The notes beneath the pieces were generated by a model. It saw nothing but the letters and a program-made list of their open reading frames with translations, was not told where the DNA came from and ran no database searches. From Maribacter sp. PR1 (lineage in GTDB: Bacteria > Bacteroidota > Bacteroidia > Flavobacteriales > Flavobacteriaceae), in assembly GCF_028464145.1 (NCBI RefSeq), contig NZ_JAQPCG010000012.1, positions 1-64,000 of the forward strand: a DNA stretch of 64,000 bases. Reading direction: 5' to 3'. This document shows positions 18,792 through 27,817 of the stretch, piece by piece. Every line of letters starts with the position of its first letter. Positions within the stretch are counted from its first letter, which is position 1. Made by a program: the position numbers and the translations under genes.

Positions 18792-19973
18792 TTAGTGTTC
18801 TATGCTTTTTTTATCCAACTTACTTTTGAGTAATTCCAATTTATTTTCCAATTCTATTTGCTTTTTTTCCTGTTTTATTATGTAAAGCGTTAACTCCTCA
18901 ATTTTCTCCAGTAATAATCGGTCCATCTCACCTAGTTTTATACCATTTGCCCTCACTTCATTTGCAGAAGGGATATTTGGCAAGTGACCTTTTTCTTGGA
19001 TGTATTTTTGGATTTCTTCGATCGTAAGTAACTTGTGCTTTTCGGTAAAAACATAATCCGGCCAATTTGCAGATTCAACTTTAACCTCTTTAGCCCTAAT
19101 ATTTCCGTTGACTGCTAGCATATCATTACCCGCGTCTGTAGTGCCAATGGCAACGTTACCCATATTAAAATGGATATTACTTCCATTCTGGTTCCATAAA
19201 CCCGCTGTTCCCGTTTCTGGCTCAGCAGGTGGGTTTATGATGTCGCTGTAAATAGCCTGTATTTCAGAAGAAGAAAGTGCTTTTGAAAACATCCCGACGC
19301 TTCTTATGTGATCGGAATATTCCCAATCCCATGTGGTAGTTTCACCGATTAAAATATCCTCATCATAAGTCGCTGTCCCTATGCCTTCAGTACCCTTAGT
19401 TTCAATCAGTTGACCATTGATATATAACTTTGATTCATTTTGACTGACAGCAAGTGCAAAATTTATATTCTGGTCTATCAGTCCATTACTAAGATCGAAT
19501 CTATTCGAGGAAGGATTACCACCAACACGGACCCAAAATTTATTGTTACTTATCTCAATATGATATTGAACACCACTAGTGCCTCCTCTACTTATCAAAG
19601 TTCCATCACCGGGAATATCGGACCCGATTAAACCCATAATTGTAAATTCATCCGTTCCAGGGGTAAAATCCAAGGCTGCTGGCTGTCCCAGGTTAATATA
19701 GTTATCCAATCCAGCGAAACTAAACTCCTTTTTTCCGTCAGGAGTAATATTTAGGGTAACTAACCCTTGTACAGATATACCTGATACAACTCCGGCCTGA
19801 TCGTTTACCGTTGTAACCGATGAGCCGTCTGCGCCAGTCTGTTCTTCCGCATCTACCCAAAGTTTTAGCTCAGGTATTCTAGCACTTACAGGTACTAAGT
19901 TGGTTTGCGCAAAGGAAAATTTCACTATTGTGAACAACAATAGCATTATCCAAAAAGTATAATTCTTTTTCAT
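18792..19973 (-). CDS. Lectin-headed surface protein, paralogue 2 (LamG-like head)
   Basis: The 393-residue product has a signal peptide (ending SFAQ). A concanavalin A/LamG-like head covers about 25-245 (LKLWVDAEEQTG; FTIMGLIGSDIPGDGTLISR; KLYINGQLIETKGTEG; IRSVGMFSKALSSSEIQAIY). The shared C-terminal module follows (NGNIRAKEVKVE; NWPDYVFTEKHKLLTIEEIQ; LPNIPSANEV; LLLEKIEELTLYIIKQ), then a longer coiled-coil end. The head is unrelated in sequence to those of paralogues 1 and 3, while the tail is nearly the same, so heads have been exchanged on a common stalk. A glycan-binding role is inferred from the LamG fold. Confidence 0.78.
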   Translation of the reverse strand: MKKNYTFWIMLLLFTIVKFSFAQTNLVPVSARIPELKLWVDAEEQTGADGSSVTTVNDQAGVVSGISVQGLVTLNITPDGKKEFSFAGLDNYINLGQPAALDFTPGTDEFTIMGLIGSDIPGDGTLISRGGTSGVQYHIEISNNKFWVRVGGNPSSNRFDLSNGLIDQNINFALAVSQNESKLYINGQLIETKGTEGIGTATYDEDILIGETTTWDWEYSDHIRSVGMFSKALSSSEIQAIYSDIINPPAEPETGTAGLWNQNGSNIHFNMGNVAIGTTDAGNDMLAVNGNIRAKEVKVESANWPDYVFTEKHKLLTIEEIQKYIQEKGHLPNIPSANEVRANGIKLGEMDRLLLEKIEELTLYIIKQEKKQIELENKLELLKSKLDKKSIEH

Positions 19974-20014
19974 GGTTTACCGCTATTTTATAACTCTTAA
20001 CACTTTTCTCGGAG

Positions 20015-20980
20015 TTAGTTTTTAGATATACTAATAATTAATCTTTCTAACCGTACCAACCGTTCTTGCTGCGATTGGTTAACCTTGGATTGATTGTATA
20101 ATTCCTTCTGTAATTTTATAGAATAAAGAGTCAACTCTTCTACTTTCTCCAATAACAGACGATTGACTTCTCCCAAGTTTTGTCCATTAGATTCGATTTC
20201 CTTTGCACTCGGTACATTAGGTAAGTGACCATGCTGCTCAATAAATTTTTGAATTTCTATAAGACTTAAAAGAGGATAATCCTTTTCAAAAACGTAATCT
20301 GGCCAATTGGCTGTTTCAACTTTTACCTCTTTAGCCCTAATATTTCCGTTGACCGCTAGTTTATCCGTTCCTGGATTAGTAATTCCGATACCGATATTTC
20401 CTTGATTATAATAAAGGTTACTATTATCCGCGTACCATAAGGAAGTCCCCCCCGAAAGGGTTTCTACTACCTCAATTGCGGATATTTTAGCATAGTCTGC
20501 TCCACCATCGGCGGACAGCGAGGAGAAATAAATATTAAGAATACCATCATTGACCGACGTATTAAATTGCTTGATTGATGCAACGTCAGCACCTACTTCA
20601 TCGTAAATATCGAAGTTGTCCAATACCTTGGTTCCCTCAATACTTACATCAAAGACCCTACTACCCGTGCCTCCTGGTTCAATGGAGCCGAAATACGATT
20701 CCATAAAATGAAGGGCTACAGAATAGTTTCCATTGGTTACTGGAAAATCGTAACTTAATTCATCAGTGTCTCCATAACGCTCTGTCTTATAGATTTCAGG
20801 AATCTGTTTCGTGTAATCACCTATTTGCGATGGTGTAGAAAAGTAAAAATCTTCTTCAAAGTTTTTACCTTGATAGGTTAAAGAATCGCCACCCGCATTT
20901 ATTCTTATTACGGTTTGTGAAAAGCCTAAATGACTTGTCAAAAGAATAATAAGTATCAATATTAGTTTTCTCTTATTCAT
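20015..20980 (-). CDS. Lectin-headed surface protein, paralogue 3 (malectin head)
   Basis: The 321-residue product has a signal peptide (ending GFSQ). The head is malectin-like (about 22-175): VIRINAGGDSLTYQGKNFEEDF, then TERYGDTDELSYDFPVTNG, YSVALHFMESYFG, RVFDVSIEGTKVLDNFDIY and DYAKISAIEV. Malectin domains bind glucose-type disaccharides and other glycans. The shared tail follows (LAVNGNIRAKEVKVE; WPDYVFEKDYPLLSLIEIQ; LPNVPSAKEI; LLLEKVEELTLYSIK). The ATG at 20980 overlaps the stop of paralogue 4 by 8 nt, so these genes form one operon. Confidence 0.82.
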   Translation of the reverse strand: MNKRKLILILIILLTSHLGFSQTVIRINAGGDSLTYQGKNFEEDFYFSTPSQIGDYTKQIPEIYKTERYGDTDELSYDFPVTNGNYSVALHFMESYFGSIEPGGTGSRVFDVSIEGTKVLDNFDIYDEVGADVASIKQFNTSVNDGILNIYFSSLSADGGADYAKISAIEVVETLSGGTSLWYADNSNLYYNQGNIGIGITNPGTDKLAVNGNIRAKEVKVETANWPDYVFEKDYPLLSLIEIQKFIEQHGHLPNVPSAKEIESNGQNLGEVNRLLLEKVEELTLYSIKLQKELYNQSKVNQSQQERLVRLERLIISISKN

Positions 20981-22148
20981 ACTTAGATTTGTTTTTTAGC
21001 GAGTTTATTTGCACCTGTTGCTCGTCATATTGATTTTTTAGCTGTAAAATGTAGATTGTGAGTTCTTCTATTTTTTCAAGTAACAATCTGTTCATCTCGC
21101 CTAAATTCTGACCATCAGTCTCTATTATTTTGGCGGAAGGTATGTTGGGCAAATGCCCATTTTCCTTTATGAACTCCTGTAGTTGAGATAAGCTTTGTAA
21201 GGGATATTCTTTATCAAAAACATAATCCGGCCAATTGGCTGTTTCAACCTTAATTTCTTTTGCTCTAATCTCACCATTGACGGCTAGTTCATAACTGCCT
21301 GGTATCGTAGTCCCAATTCCAACTTTTCCAGAATATGATGCTACGGAATTATCTTCTGACCAGATAGTAGTACCTGACCCAGTCCCAGAACCTGAACTGG
21401 AAAAATCAGAAAAACCTAAATTATTGTTGATTAACGTATTCTGTTCGGCCGTAGTCAAGGCCCGATTCCAAATCATAACATTATCAATATTACCTGTAAA
21501 ACTTCGGGTGCCGGCCGGTGAAGCAACATCATAGGACCCTATCGTAACATCACGTCCAGAATTTACGGTATGTGTACCTGTAAAGCTAATCCCCTCTACA
21601 TCCGTCGCCGTATTGATTCTTATTGTTCTGGGTTCTCCCGATTTCCAAACACAAATAATCCGAGACCAAGTATTTAAAGGAGCAGTCGTTGTCCCCATAA
21701 AATCCCTTCTCACACCATCAATGTAATTTCTGTACCTTATTGTATTTGTATTGGTATATGAGATAGAATAAACATTATCTCCGGTACTTCCCCATCCTTT
21801 TTGTACTATTACGCTTTTACCGGACTGTCCATTAGCAGTAGGGTAAATATCAACCATCATTGTAATCTCTGTACCATCAATATCAAGGCTTGTAGAGGTT
21901 GGAATGGTTGCCATAGTTGCTTGAGAGCCTGTAAAATTTAGCGCATTTCCAATATTACCTGAGACCGTGGTTGCCCCAGTAATAGTACCATTATTGGTAT
22001 TGAGCTCATCATCTAAGGAAGTGGAACTCTCAAGTGAGTATGCAGAGACTAAACCATTCAAAAAATTAGAATGATCAGTTGTTTGTCCTTTGACACCTAA
22101 ATGCAATACTAAAAGTGAAATTCCTAAAACTAAGTTCAATACTTTCAT
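20973..22148 (-). CDS. Lectin-headed surface protein, paralogue 4 (LamG head), first of operon
   Basis: The 391-residue product has a signal peptide (ending GVKGQ). A LamG-like head covers about 28-250 (GLVSAYSLESSTSLDDELN; ITMMVDIYPTANGQSGKS; NVMIWNRALTTAEQNTL). A serine/glycine linker (SSGSGTGSGTT) and the common tail follow (GEIRAKEIKVETANWPDYVF; LQEFIKENGHLPNIPSAK; LLLEKIEELTIYILQL). It is the promoter-proximal gene of the minus-strand series that runs towards the OmpH-like and Rhs genes, and it is divergent from the response regulator at 22558. Confidence 0.78.
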   Translation of the reverse strand: MKVLNLVLGISLLVLHLGVKGQTTDHSNFLNGLVSAYSLESSTSLDDELNTNNGTITGATTVSGNIGNALNFTGSQATMATIPTSTSLDIDGTEITMMVDIYPTANGQSGKSVIVQKGWGSTGDNVYSISYTNTNTIRYRNYIDGVRRDFMGTTTAPLNTWSRIICVWKSGEPRTIRINTATDVEGISFTGTHTVNSGRDVTIGSYDVASPAGTRSFTGNIDNVMIWNRALTTAEQNTLINNNLGFSDFSSSGSGTGSGTTIWSEDNSVASYSGKVGIGTTIPGSYELAVNGEIRAKEIKVETANWPDYVFDKEYPLQSLSQLQEFIKENGHLPNIPSAKIIETDGQNLGEMNRLLLEKIEELTIYILQLKNQYDEQQVQINSLKNKSKYE

Positions 22149-22557
22149 ATTTAATTGATTTTGTAATTCGTACTACAAAAAAATTAGAATCAAATTATTG
22201 TGAATTATCATTTCTTTATCCAATTGAAGTATTTTGGATTATGCCCGCAACTGATTTTCGATGAACAGCCTTGGAAATGTTGAGATTCTCTAAAATCATC
22301 AGATAAACTGTACGATTTTTCCGATATAAGGTCTTTATTATTACAAGTAATGAAAGTCTTCCATACAATTTGGAATGATGGGAAAACCTTTGTTTTGTAA
22401 GTTTTTTCTTACTTTATATTATTGTGTCATTATAACTATATTTTATGAATATGTCCTTCATTAAACGTTTCCGTTAAATATTACTCAAAAAATATACCCT
22501 ATATCAAAATATTTTTCAATCCATAACGTTTTTGCAACACTAATAGACACTAATCAA
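22149..22557. other. Divergent intergenic region (409 nt)
   Basis: This gap separates the minus-strand lectin-paralogue operon from the plus-strand response regulator and secretion operon. It is strongly AT-rich with several A/T tracts and should hold both promoters, but I find no -7/-33 pair clear enough to place. There is no open frame of note and no convincing hairpin. Confidence 0.5.
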
Positions 22558-23220
22558 ATGAGTTCCATTAACGTATTAATTATTGATGACCATCCAATGG
22601 TTGTCAAGGGTTATTGCTACACATTAGCAAGCCTCCAAGATGAATTACAATTAAAATTTGATGAAGCTAACAACTGCGATGATGTACTATTTAAATTGGA
22701 GAAAACAAGTGACGATTTCTATTCCTTGATTCTTTTGGATATTTCGATCCCAGCTTCTAGATGTCGAACTGCCACGGGAGGCGAGGACTTAGGTATTCGA
22801 ATACGCTCCAAATTCCCCGAGACAAAGATCATTGTTCAAACAGGACTTAATGATATCAGTATTATAACAAATGTCTTCCATTCCATTAAACCAGAGGGCT
22901 TTTTGACAAAATCGGACATAGATGAAGAAGTACTAATCAACGCCGTCTCCACAGTGTTGCAAAACAAAAATTATTATAGTTCAAGTGTACGACATTTATT
23001 AAGTAATCAGGATTTTGAAGAAGTACATATAGACGCCTTAAATAGGCAAATTTTGTACCATCTTTCCCTCGGTTATAAAATGAAGGATTTGCCCTATCAC
23101 ATTCCATTATCGTTACCTAGTATTGAACGTAGAAAAAAGGACTTAAAATCCTTACTGGGAGTACCTGAAGGTGGCAATCATCAATTACTAAAGGCCGCTA
23201 GAACTAAAGGTTTTATTTAA
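22558..23220 (+). CDS. Response regulator with divergent C-terminal helical domain
   Basis: The 220-residue product has a receiver domain (about 1-135): acidic pair D10-D11, phospho-acceptor D61 in LILLDISIP, a Thr in IIVQTGLND, and the conserved Lys in GFLTKSD. The C-terminal domain (about 155-220) reads LNRQILYHLSLGYKMKDLPYHI and LSLPSIERRKKDLKSLLG, a helix-turn-helix in the position of a LuxR/NarL output domain but divergent from it. It is the first plus-strand gene upstream of the secretion operon and divergent from the lectin paralogues, so it probably regulates one or both. No histidine kinase is present nearby, so its partner is elsewhere. Confidence 0.85.
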   Translation: MSSINVLIIDDHPMVVKGYCYTLASLQDELQLKFDEANNCDDVLFKLEKTSDDFYSLILLDISIPASRCRTATGGEDLGIRIRSKFPETKIIVQTGLNDISIITNVFHSIKPEGFLTKSDIDEEVLINAVSTVLQNKNYYSSSVRHLLSNQDFEEVHIDALNRQILYHLSLGYKMKDLPYHIPLSLPSIERRKKDLKSLLGVPEGGNHQLLKAARTKGFI

Positions 23221-23311
23221 CCAAAAGATACAAAATAAGATTTATACTACATTTTTTACAATACTAATCTGATAAAAAAGTTATAGTTACATCTTGAAAA
23301 CCAAATCATAT

Positions 23312-23725
23312 ATGAACAACCTACTCATAAGACGTAAAGTACCCGCTCTCAATCTACAGGAGACCTTAATTGTTCTTGCCATTATTGGTATCCTATTATT
23401 ATTGGCCCTTCCCAACCTTATGCCTTTGATTACCAAGGCCAAGAGCATCGAGGCCCAGACCCAATTAAAGGCTATATACAATGCTCAGACGACCCATAAT
23501 TACATGTATAGTAAATATTCCGCCGATCTAAACGAAATTGATTTTATTGCTCCAAAGACCGTTCGTGAAAATGGCACGGCCAACTATCGTTATGAAATTC
23601 TGGAAGCCGATAACAGTACCTTCCGTGCCCGAGCGGAAGCGGTCACCGATTTTGACGGGGACGGTATCCTCAATGTTTGGGAAATCGACCAGGAAGGTAA
23701 TCCAAAACAAATCGTAAAAGATTGA
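23312..23725 (+). CDS. Type II secretion/type IV pilus-like pseudopilin (GspG-like)
   Basis: The 137-residue product (ATG at 23312; a TTG at 23294 would add six residues) has a short basic leader RRKVPA. The prepilin-like helix LNLQETLIVLAIIGILLLLA follows, with Glu at +5, then PNLMPLITKAKSIEAQTQLKA as in pseudopilins. The C-terminal part includes DFDGDGILNVWEIDQ, a calcium-loop-like segment that recalls the GspG calcium site. The residue before the cleavage site appears to be Ala rather than Gly. The stop overlaps the TTG of the peptidase gene by 4 nt. It should form the periplasmic pseudopilus of the system. Confidence 0.82.
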   Translation: MNNLLIRRKVPALNLQETLIVLAIIGILLLLALPNLMPLITKAKSIEAQTQLKAIYNAQTTHNYMYSKYSADLNEIDFIAPKTVRENGTANYRYEILEADNSTFRARAEAVTDFDGDGILNVWEIDQEGNPKQIVKD

Positions 23726-24207
23726 TTTTTTTTCTAAAAATAGCGCTACTAGTGGGGCTGACCCTTATATTCCTTCAAGACCTTAAGGATAGGGAAGTAT
23801 GGTGGTTTCTTTTTCCGACCGTAGGCCTCCTTATGGGTGGTATCCATGTAATGTCCACTTATATGGTAATGACCTATTCCCATATCCTGATGAACTTGGT
23901 ATTGATTACGGCAATTCTGCTGATACTATGGGGCTACACCCGATTTATAACAAAAAGTCGATTCCTAAATGTCAGTTTTGGTTTGGGAGATTTGTTGTTT
24001 TTCTATGCCTTCGCATTGGGGTTTCCTACGGTTACCTTTATCGTATTGTTCGTAGCTTCCATTTTGGTTTCCCTAACATGGTCCTTGATCTATTTAAAAA
24101 AGAACTCGAAAAAAACCATACCCTTGGCAGGATTGATGAGCAGCTTTTTGATATTGGTGTATACCTTAAGTCTTTTTACCTATTCTCCCGCCCTATTTAC
24201 GTTTTGA
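23722..24207 (+). CDS. Short prepilin peptidase (A24 family)
   Basis: The 161-residue membrane protein has about six hydrophobic segments. The two catalytic aspartates of A24 peptidases are visible: FLQDLKDREVWW in the first cytoplasmic loop and GLGDLLFFYAFALGFP, the GxGD motif. It lacks the N-terminal methylase/zinc domain of full PilD, as in many short A24 enzymes. It starts at a TTG overlapping the pseudopilin stop. It should cleave the pseudopilin leader encoded by the gene before it. Confidence 0.8.
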   Translation: MIFFLKIALLVGLTLIFLQDLKDREVWWFLFPTVGLLMGGIHVMSTYMVMTYSHILMNLVLITAILLILWGYTRFITKSRFLNVSFGLGDLLFFYAFALGFPTVTFIVLFVASILVSLTWSLIYLKKNSKKTIPLAGLMSSFLILVYTLSLFTYSPALFTF

Positions 24208-24211
24208 TATA

Positions 24212-25621
24212 ATGCAAGAAAGTTCCCAAATATCCGTGCAATTATTGCAGCAGATTACAGCCGAACAGGCCTTTCACTACCGTATTGTGCCCCATCGGAG
24301 TACGAATGAGGGATTAGTTCTGAAAACGGACAGTTCTCAATTGGAGGAACTACTCTCCGAATTGAACATCATATTAGGTACCTCAGTACAATTGGAACAA
24401 TGCCAGACCGAAGAGTTGCAGCGTTTATTGACCTCCAACTATCGCAAATCCCAACCTACCTCCTCCGGAGTATTGCATTATTCAGAGGATTTTTTGGAGA
24501 AAATTTTATTGGACGCCAAGCATATGGGTAGTAGTGATATTCATTTTGAGCCCTACGAAAACCGATGTCGCGTCCGTTTTCGATTGGATGGTAAGCTAAT
24601 CGAACAGTTTACCATTCCCTTGGACAAGTACCCAACCATGGTAAATAAAATAAAGATCAAGGCAGACTTGGATATTTCCGAGAAACGGCTGCCCCAGGAT
24701 GGCCGTATTTCCATACAAACCAAAGGGAGCGAGTTTGATATTCGGGTTTCTACCCTACCCGTGCTCCATGGGGAGAAATTGGTATTGCGTATCCTAAGTA
24801 AGGATACTACCATTATTGATTTGGAACGTCTAGGGTTTTCTGAACAGGAACTGCGTCTATACCGGGAAGGACTGAAACGGCCCAGCGGTATTATATTGAT
24901 TTCCGGACCTACTGGATCCGGGAAAACCACCACCCTATATGCCACCTTAAAGGAATTGAACAAGACAGAGGACAACATTCTCACCTTGGAAGATCCTATT
25001 GAATATACCTTGGACGGTATCAATCAGGTGCAGCTCAAGGAAAACATCGGTTTGGACTTTGTCCGAACCTTAAAGACATTTTTGAGGCAAGACCCCAATA
25101 TAATTATGGTCGGGGAGATACGGGATGCGGAGACCGCCAATATTGCGATTCGTGCCGCCCAAACGGGACATTTGGTATTGTCCACTATCCATACGAATTC
25201 GGCCTGGGGTACCATTTCTAGATTGATCGATATGGGAGTGCCCTCCTTTTTGATTTCCAGTACGTTGAACATGAGCCTTGCCCAACGTTTGGTACGTAGG
25301 CTTTGTAACACCTGTAAAGAAAAACAAGCTATTGATACGGCCCAATTCCCAACGGGTTTTGATATTCCAAAAAATCTTAAAGAACATTTCGTAGCCAAAG
25401 GTTGTAATGCATGCCACCATACGGGCTATCATGGTCGGGAAGCGGTCTACGAACTATTGCCCATTACCAAAACCTTGCAGGGCAGCATTCGTGAAAACCA
25501 ACTGGAGATCGATGATTTATTAAAAACCATGGAATGGTCCACCTTAAGCGATAATGCCCTTACCTTGATCAGAAAGGGTATCACCTCCGTGGACGAAGCC
25601 TTTCCTTTGCTAACCACCTGA
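24212..25621 (+). CDS. gspE: Type II secretion/type IV pilus assembly ATPase
   Basis: The 469-residue product is a complete GspE/PilB family ATPase. An N-terminal domain covers about 1-90; the N2E-like part then reads SSDIHFEPYENRCRVRFRLDG. Walker A is GPTGSGKTT (232-240), the Asp box is LEDPIEY, Walker B is NIIMVGEIRD and the His box is GHLVLSTIHTNS. A tetracysteine zinc site is formed by CNTC (365-368) and CNAC (398-401). This cytoplasmic hexamer would power pseudopilus assembly. It follows the peptidase by 4 nt and precedes the secretin. Confidence 0.95.
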   Translation: MQESSQISVQLLQQITAEQAFHYRIVPHRSTNEGLVLKTDSSQLEELLSELNIILGTSVQLEQCQTEELQRLLTSNYRKSQPTSSGVLHYSEDFLEKILLDAKHMGSSDIHFEPYENRCRVRFRLDGKLIEQFTIPLDKYPTMVNKIKIKADLDISEKRLPQDGRISIQTKGSEFDIRVSTLPVLHGEKLVLRILSKDTTIIDLERLGFSEQELRLYREGLKRPSGIILISGPTGSGKTTTLYATLKELNKTEDNILTLEDPIEYTLDGINQVQLKENIGLDFVRTLKTFLRQDPNIIMVGEIRDAETANIAIRAAQTGHLVLSTIHTNSAWGTISRLIDMGVPSFLISSTLNMSLAQRLVRRLCNTCKEKQAIDTAQFPTGFDIPKNLKEHFVAKGCNACHHTGYHGREAVYELLPITKTLQGSIRENQLEIDDLLKTMEWSTLSDNALTLIRKGITSVDEAFPLLTT

Positions 25622-25645
25622 TATATGCAGGACAGAACCACCACC

Positions 25646-27817
25646 ATGAAACACCTATGCTATATATTTTTATTCTTGATCTGTCTTCGCGTTGCTGCGC
25701 AGGAATCACCGCGTATCGAGCAGATTAAAAACCAACTGGAGGTACTTGCCATCGATAATACAGAACTCAAGGAAAACCTAAAACTGGAATTCAATGTGAG
25801 CAATGTGACCTTGCCCAATTTTCTTTTGGCGGTTTCCAAGGTGCATGGCCTCAATCTTTCCATTGCTCCGGATATTTCCAATATAAATATTGTCAATAAT
25901 TTTTCCAACGTGACTGTTGGCGACCTATTGGTCTACCTATGCAAGGAATATCAGTTGGATATTGAATTTACGGGAAACATCATGGCCATCAAACGCTATG
26001 TGCCACCTGTGGAAACTCTTTTGGAAAAGGAAATTTTGGCCAACTATAACACGAACAACGACCTCTTAACATTGGATTTACAGAACGACCCGTTAGACAA
26101 GGTATTCCGTAAAATTATGGATGTATCCGGCAAGAATCTGTTGTTCGCGACGGGTATGGAAAATACGAATTTAACGCTTTACCTCTCCAATGTCCCCTTT
26201 GATTTGGCCATGGAAAAACTAGCTTCCACCAACCAGTTGGACTATAGCAAATCCAGGGACGGGTTCTATCTATTCGATACATTTGAATCTACGGGTCAAG
26301 GCCCATCTTCAAAAAAACGTTTGGTTACGAACAATTTAGGATATCAGGTATTGGATACGGTGCGTCAACGTTTGAATGTCGATTTTAAAAACACCTCGAT
26401 CGCCCAAATTTTGGAAGGCCTAAAACAGGATTTGAGCTTGAATATCTATACGGCCACTCCCTTAGAGCAGGCGGGGTCGGTCACTTTTAATGCCAGGGAT
26501 ATTCATCTCGTTGATTTGTTCGACCATATTTTCACCGGTCAGACCTCGGCCCCGCCTGAAGCACCAATTCAAAATCAGAACGGCCCTACCCGAAATATTC
26601 GAAACAATACCACACCACCATCAAACGATGGGGGCAATGTACATTTTACCTATAAAAAAATGGACGGTATCTATTTTTTCGGTACCTCGGACCAATTAAG
26701 CCTACGAAGGGTGGAGGTAGTCCAGATGATGCACCGTTCCGTAGAGCTTTTGGGCAACCCTTCGCAAGTACGCAGTTCAAGAACTTCGGGAAGGACTCAG
26801 AATGGTAATATCAATTTCATCGGTTCGCCGGGCAGTACTTCGGGAGGCATTCAAGGCGGTGGAGTAGGCAATCAACGAAATATCAATACCAGAAACGACA
26901 ACAGCTTTGGTAATTACCAGGACGGTGCCGAGGCCATTGTAAGCATTATCCCGGATGAAATCAAGGTCGATTTGGATATACGGGTCGATTATGAACTTAA
27001 CAGTTTCTTTATTAGTGGTCCTGCCTCGAACATCAACCGTTTTAAATCCTTTATTAAGGAAATTGATAAGCCCGTTCCGGTCGTATTAATCGAGGTTATG
27101 ATCTTGGAAGTACGAAAATCGGCTACCGTAGAGACAGGTATCAGCTGGGGCATTGGAGATGGACCGGTCCAGACCCAAGGGAAATTGTTCCCCAGTGCGG
27201 ATGTCACCATGGGAGCCAATACGGTGAATAAAATTATAGGCGGATTTGATGGTTTCGGTTCGTTTAACATGGGAAAAGTCATTCCCGAATTTTTTGCCAA
27301 TATCAAGGCCATGGAGGAAAATGGGAACTTAAAAATCCGTTCTTCCCCTAAATTATCCACCTTGAACGGGCATCGCGCCAATCTTTCCATTGGGGAAACC
27401 ACCTATTACGTGGTGACCAACCAAAGTTTCTTCGGTTCGCAAATACCCACCACATCCGAAATCCGAAATTATGTCCCTATAGATGCGGAACTCGCCATAG
27501 GAATCAAGCCCCTGGTATCGGGAGACGGGCAGGTGACCTTGGATATCAATGTCATCCAATCCGATTTTAGTGGGGAGCGTATCGAGGAGGATGCCCCTCC
27601 TGGATTGACCTCTAGGGAGTTTAGTTCCATCATCCGAATGCAGAACCAAGATTTGGCCATATTGGGTGGATTGGAAGAGAAAGTAAAAAACGATTCAGGT
27701 AATGGGGTCCCCTTTCTGGCAAGAGTTCCCGTCATCAAATGGTTATTCAGTCAACGAAGACGTGAGGATACCAAACAGAAACTGACCATTTTAATTAAAC
27801 CCACGGTTATCTACTAG
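25646..27817 (+). CDS. gspD: Secretin of the type II/type IV-like system
   Basis: The ATG at 25646 places a signal peptide (MKHLCYIFLFLICLRVAAQ) at the very N-terminus; an ATG at 25625 would add seven residues. N-domains occupy about 20-330: an N0-like repeat, FLLAVSKVHGLNLSIAPDIS, then others including VDFKNTSIAQILEGLKQDLS. A glycine/asparagine-rich linker follows (about 330-430). The secretin core starts near VPVVLIEVMILEVRKSATVETG, includes LKIRSSPKLSTLNGHRANLS and GETTYYVV, and ends VPFLARVPVIKWLFSQRRR and KLTILIKPTVIY. These are hallmark secretin motifs. It should form the outer-membrane channel. The stop overlaps the next GTG by 1 nt. Confidence 0.93.
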   Translation: MKHLCYIFLFLICLRVAAQESPRIEQIKNQLEVLAIDNTELKENLKLEFNVSNVTLPNFLLAVSKVHGLNLSIAPDISNINIVNNFSNVTVGDLLVYLCKEYQLDIEFTGNIMAIKRYVPPVETLLEKEILANYNTNNDLLTLDLQNDPLDKVFRKIMDVSGKNLLFATGMENTNLTLYLSNVPFDLAMEKLASTNQLDYSKSRDGFYLFDTFESTGQGPSSKKRLVTNNLGYQVLDTVRQRLNVDFKNTSIAQILEGLKQDLSLNIYTATPLEQAGSVTFNARDIHLVDLFDHIFTGQTSAPPEAPIQNQNGPTRNIRNNTTPPSNDGGNVHFTYKKMDGIYFFGTSDQLSLRRVEVVQMMHRSVELLGNPSQVRSSRTSGRTQNGNINFIGSPGSTSGGIQGGGVGNQRNINTRNDNSFGNYQDGAEAIVSIIPDEIKVDLDIRVDYELNSFFISGPASNINRFKSFIKEIDKPVPVVLIEVMILEVRKSATVETGISWGIGDGPVQTQGKLFPSADVTMGANTVNKIIGGFDGFGSFNMGKVIPEFFANIKAMEENGNLKIRSSPKLSTLNGHRANLSIGETTYYVVTNQSFFGSQIPTTSEIRNYVPIDAELAIGIKPLVSGDGQVTLDINVIQSDFSGERIEEDAPPGLTSREFSSIIRMQNQDLAILGGLEEKVKNDSGNGVPFLARVPVIKWLFSQRRREDTKQKLTILIKPTVIY

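Noticed and set aside
24553-25432. Minus-strand frames inside the gspE gene
   Set aside because: Shadows of a strongly conserved gene on the other strand.
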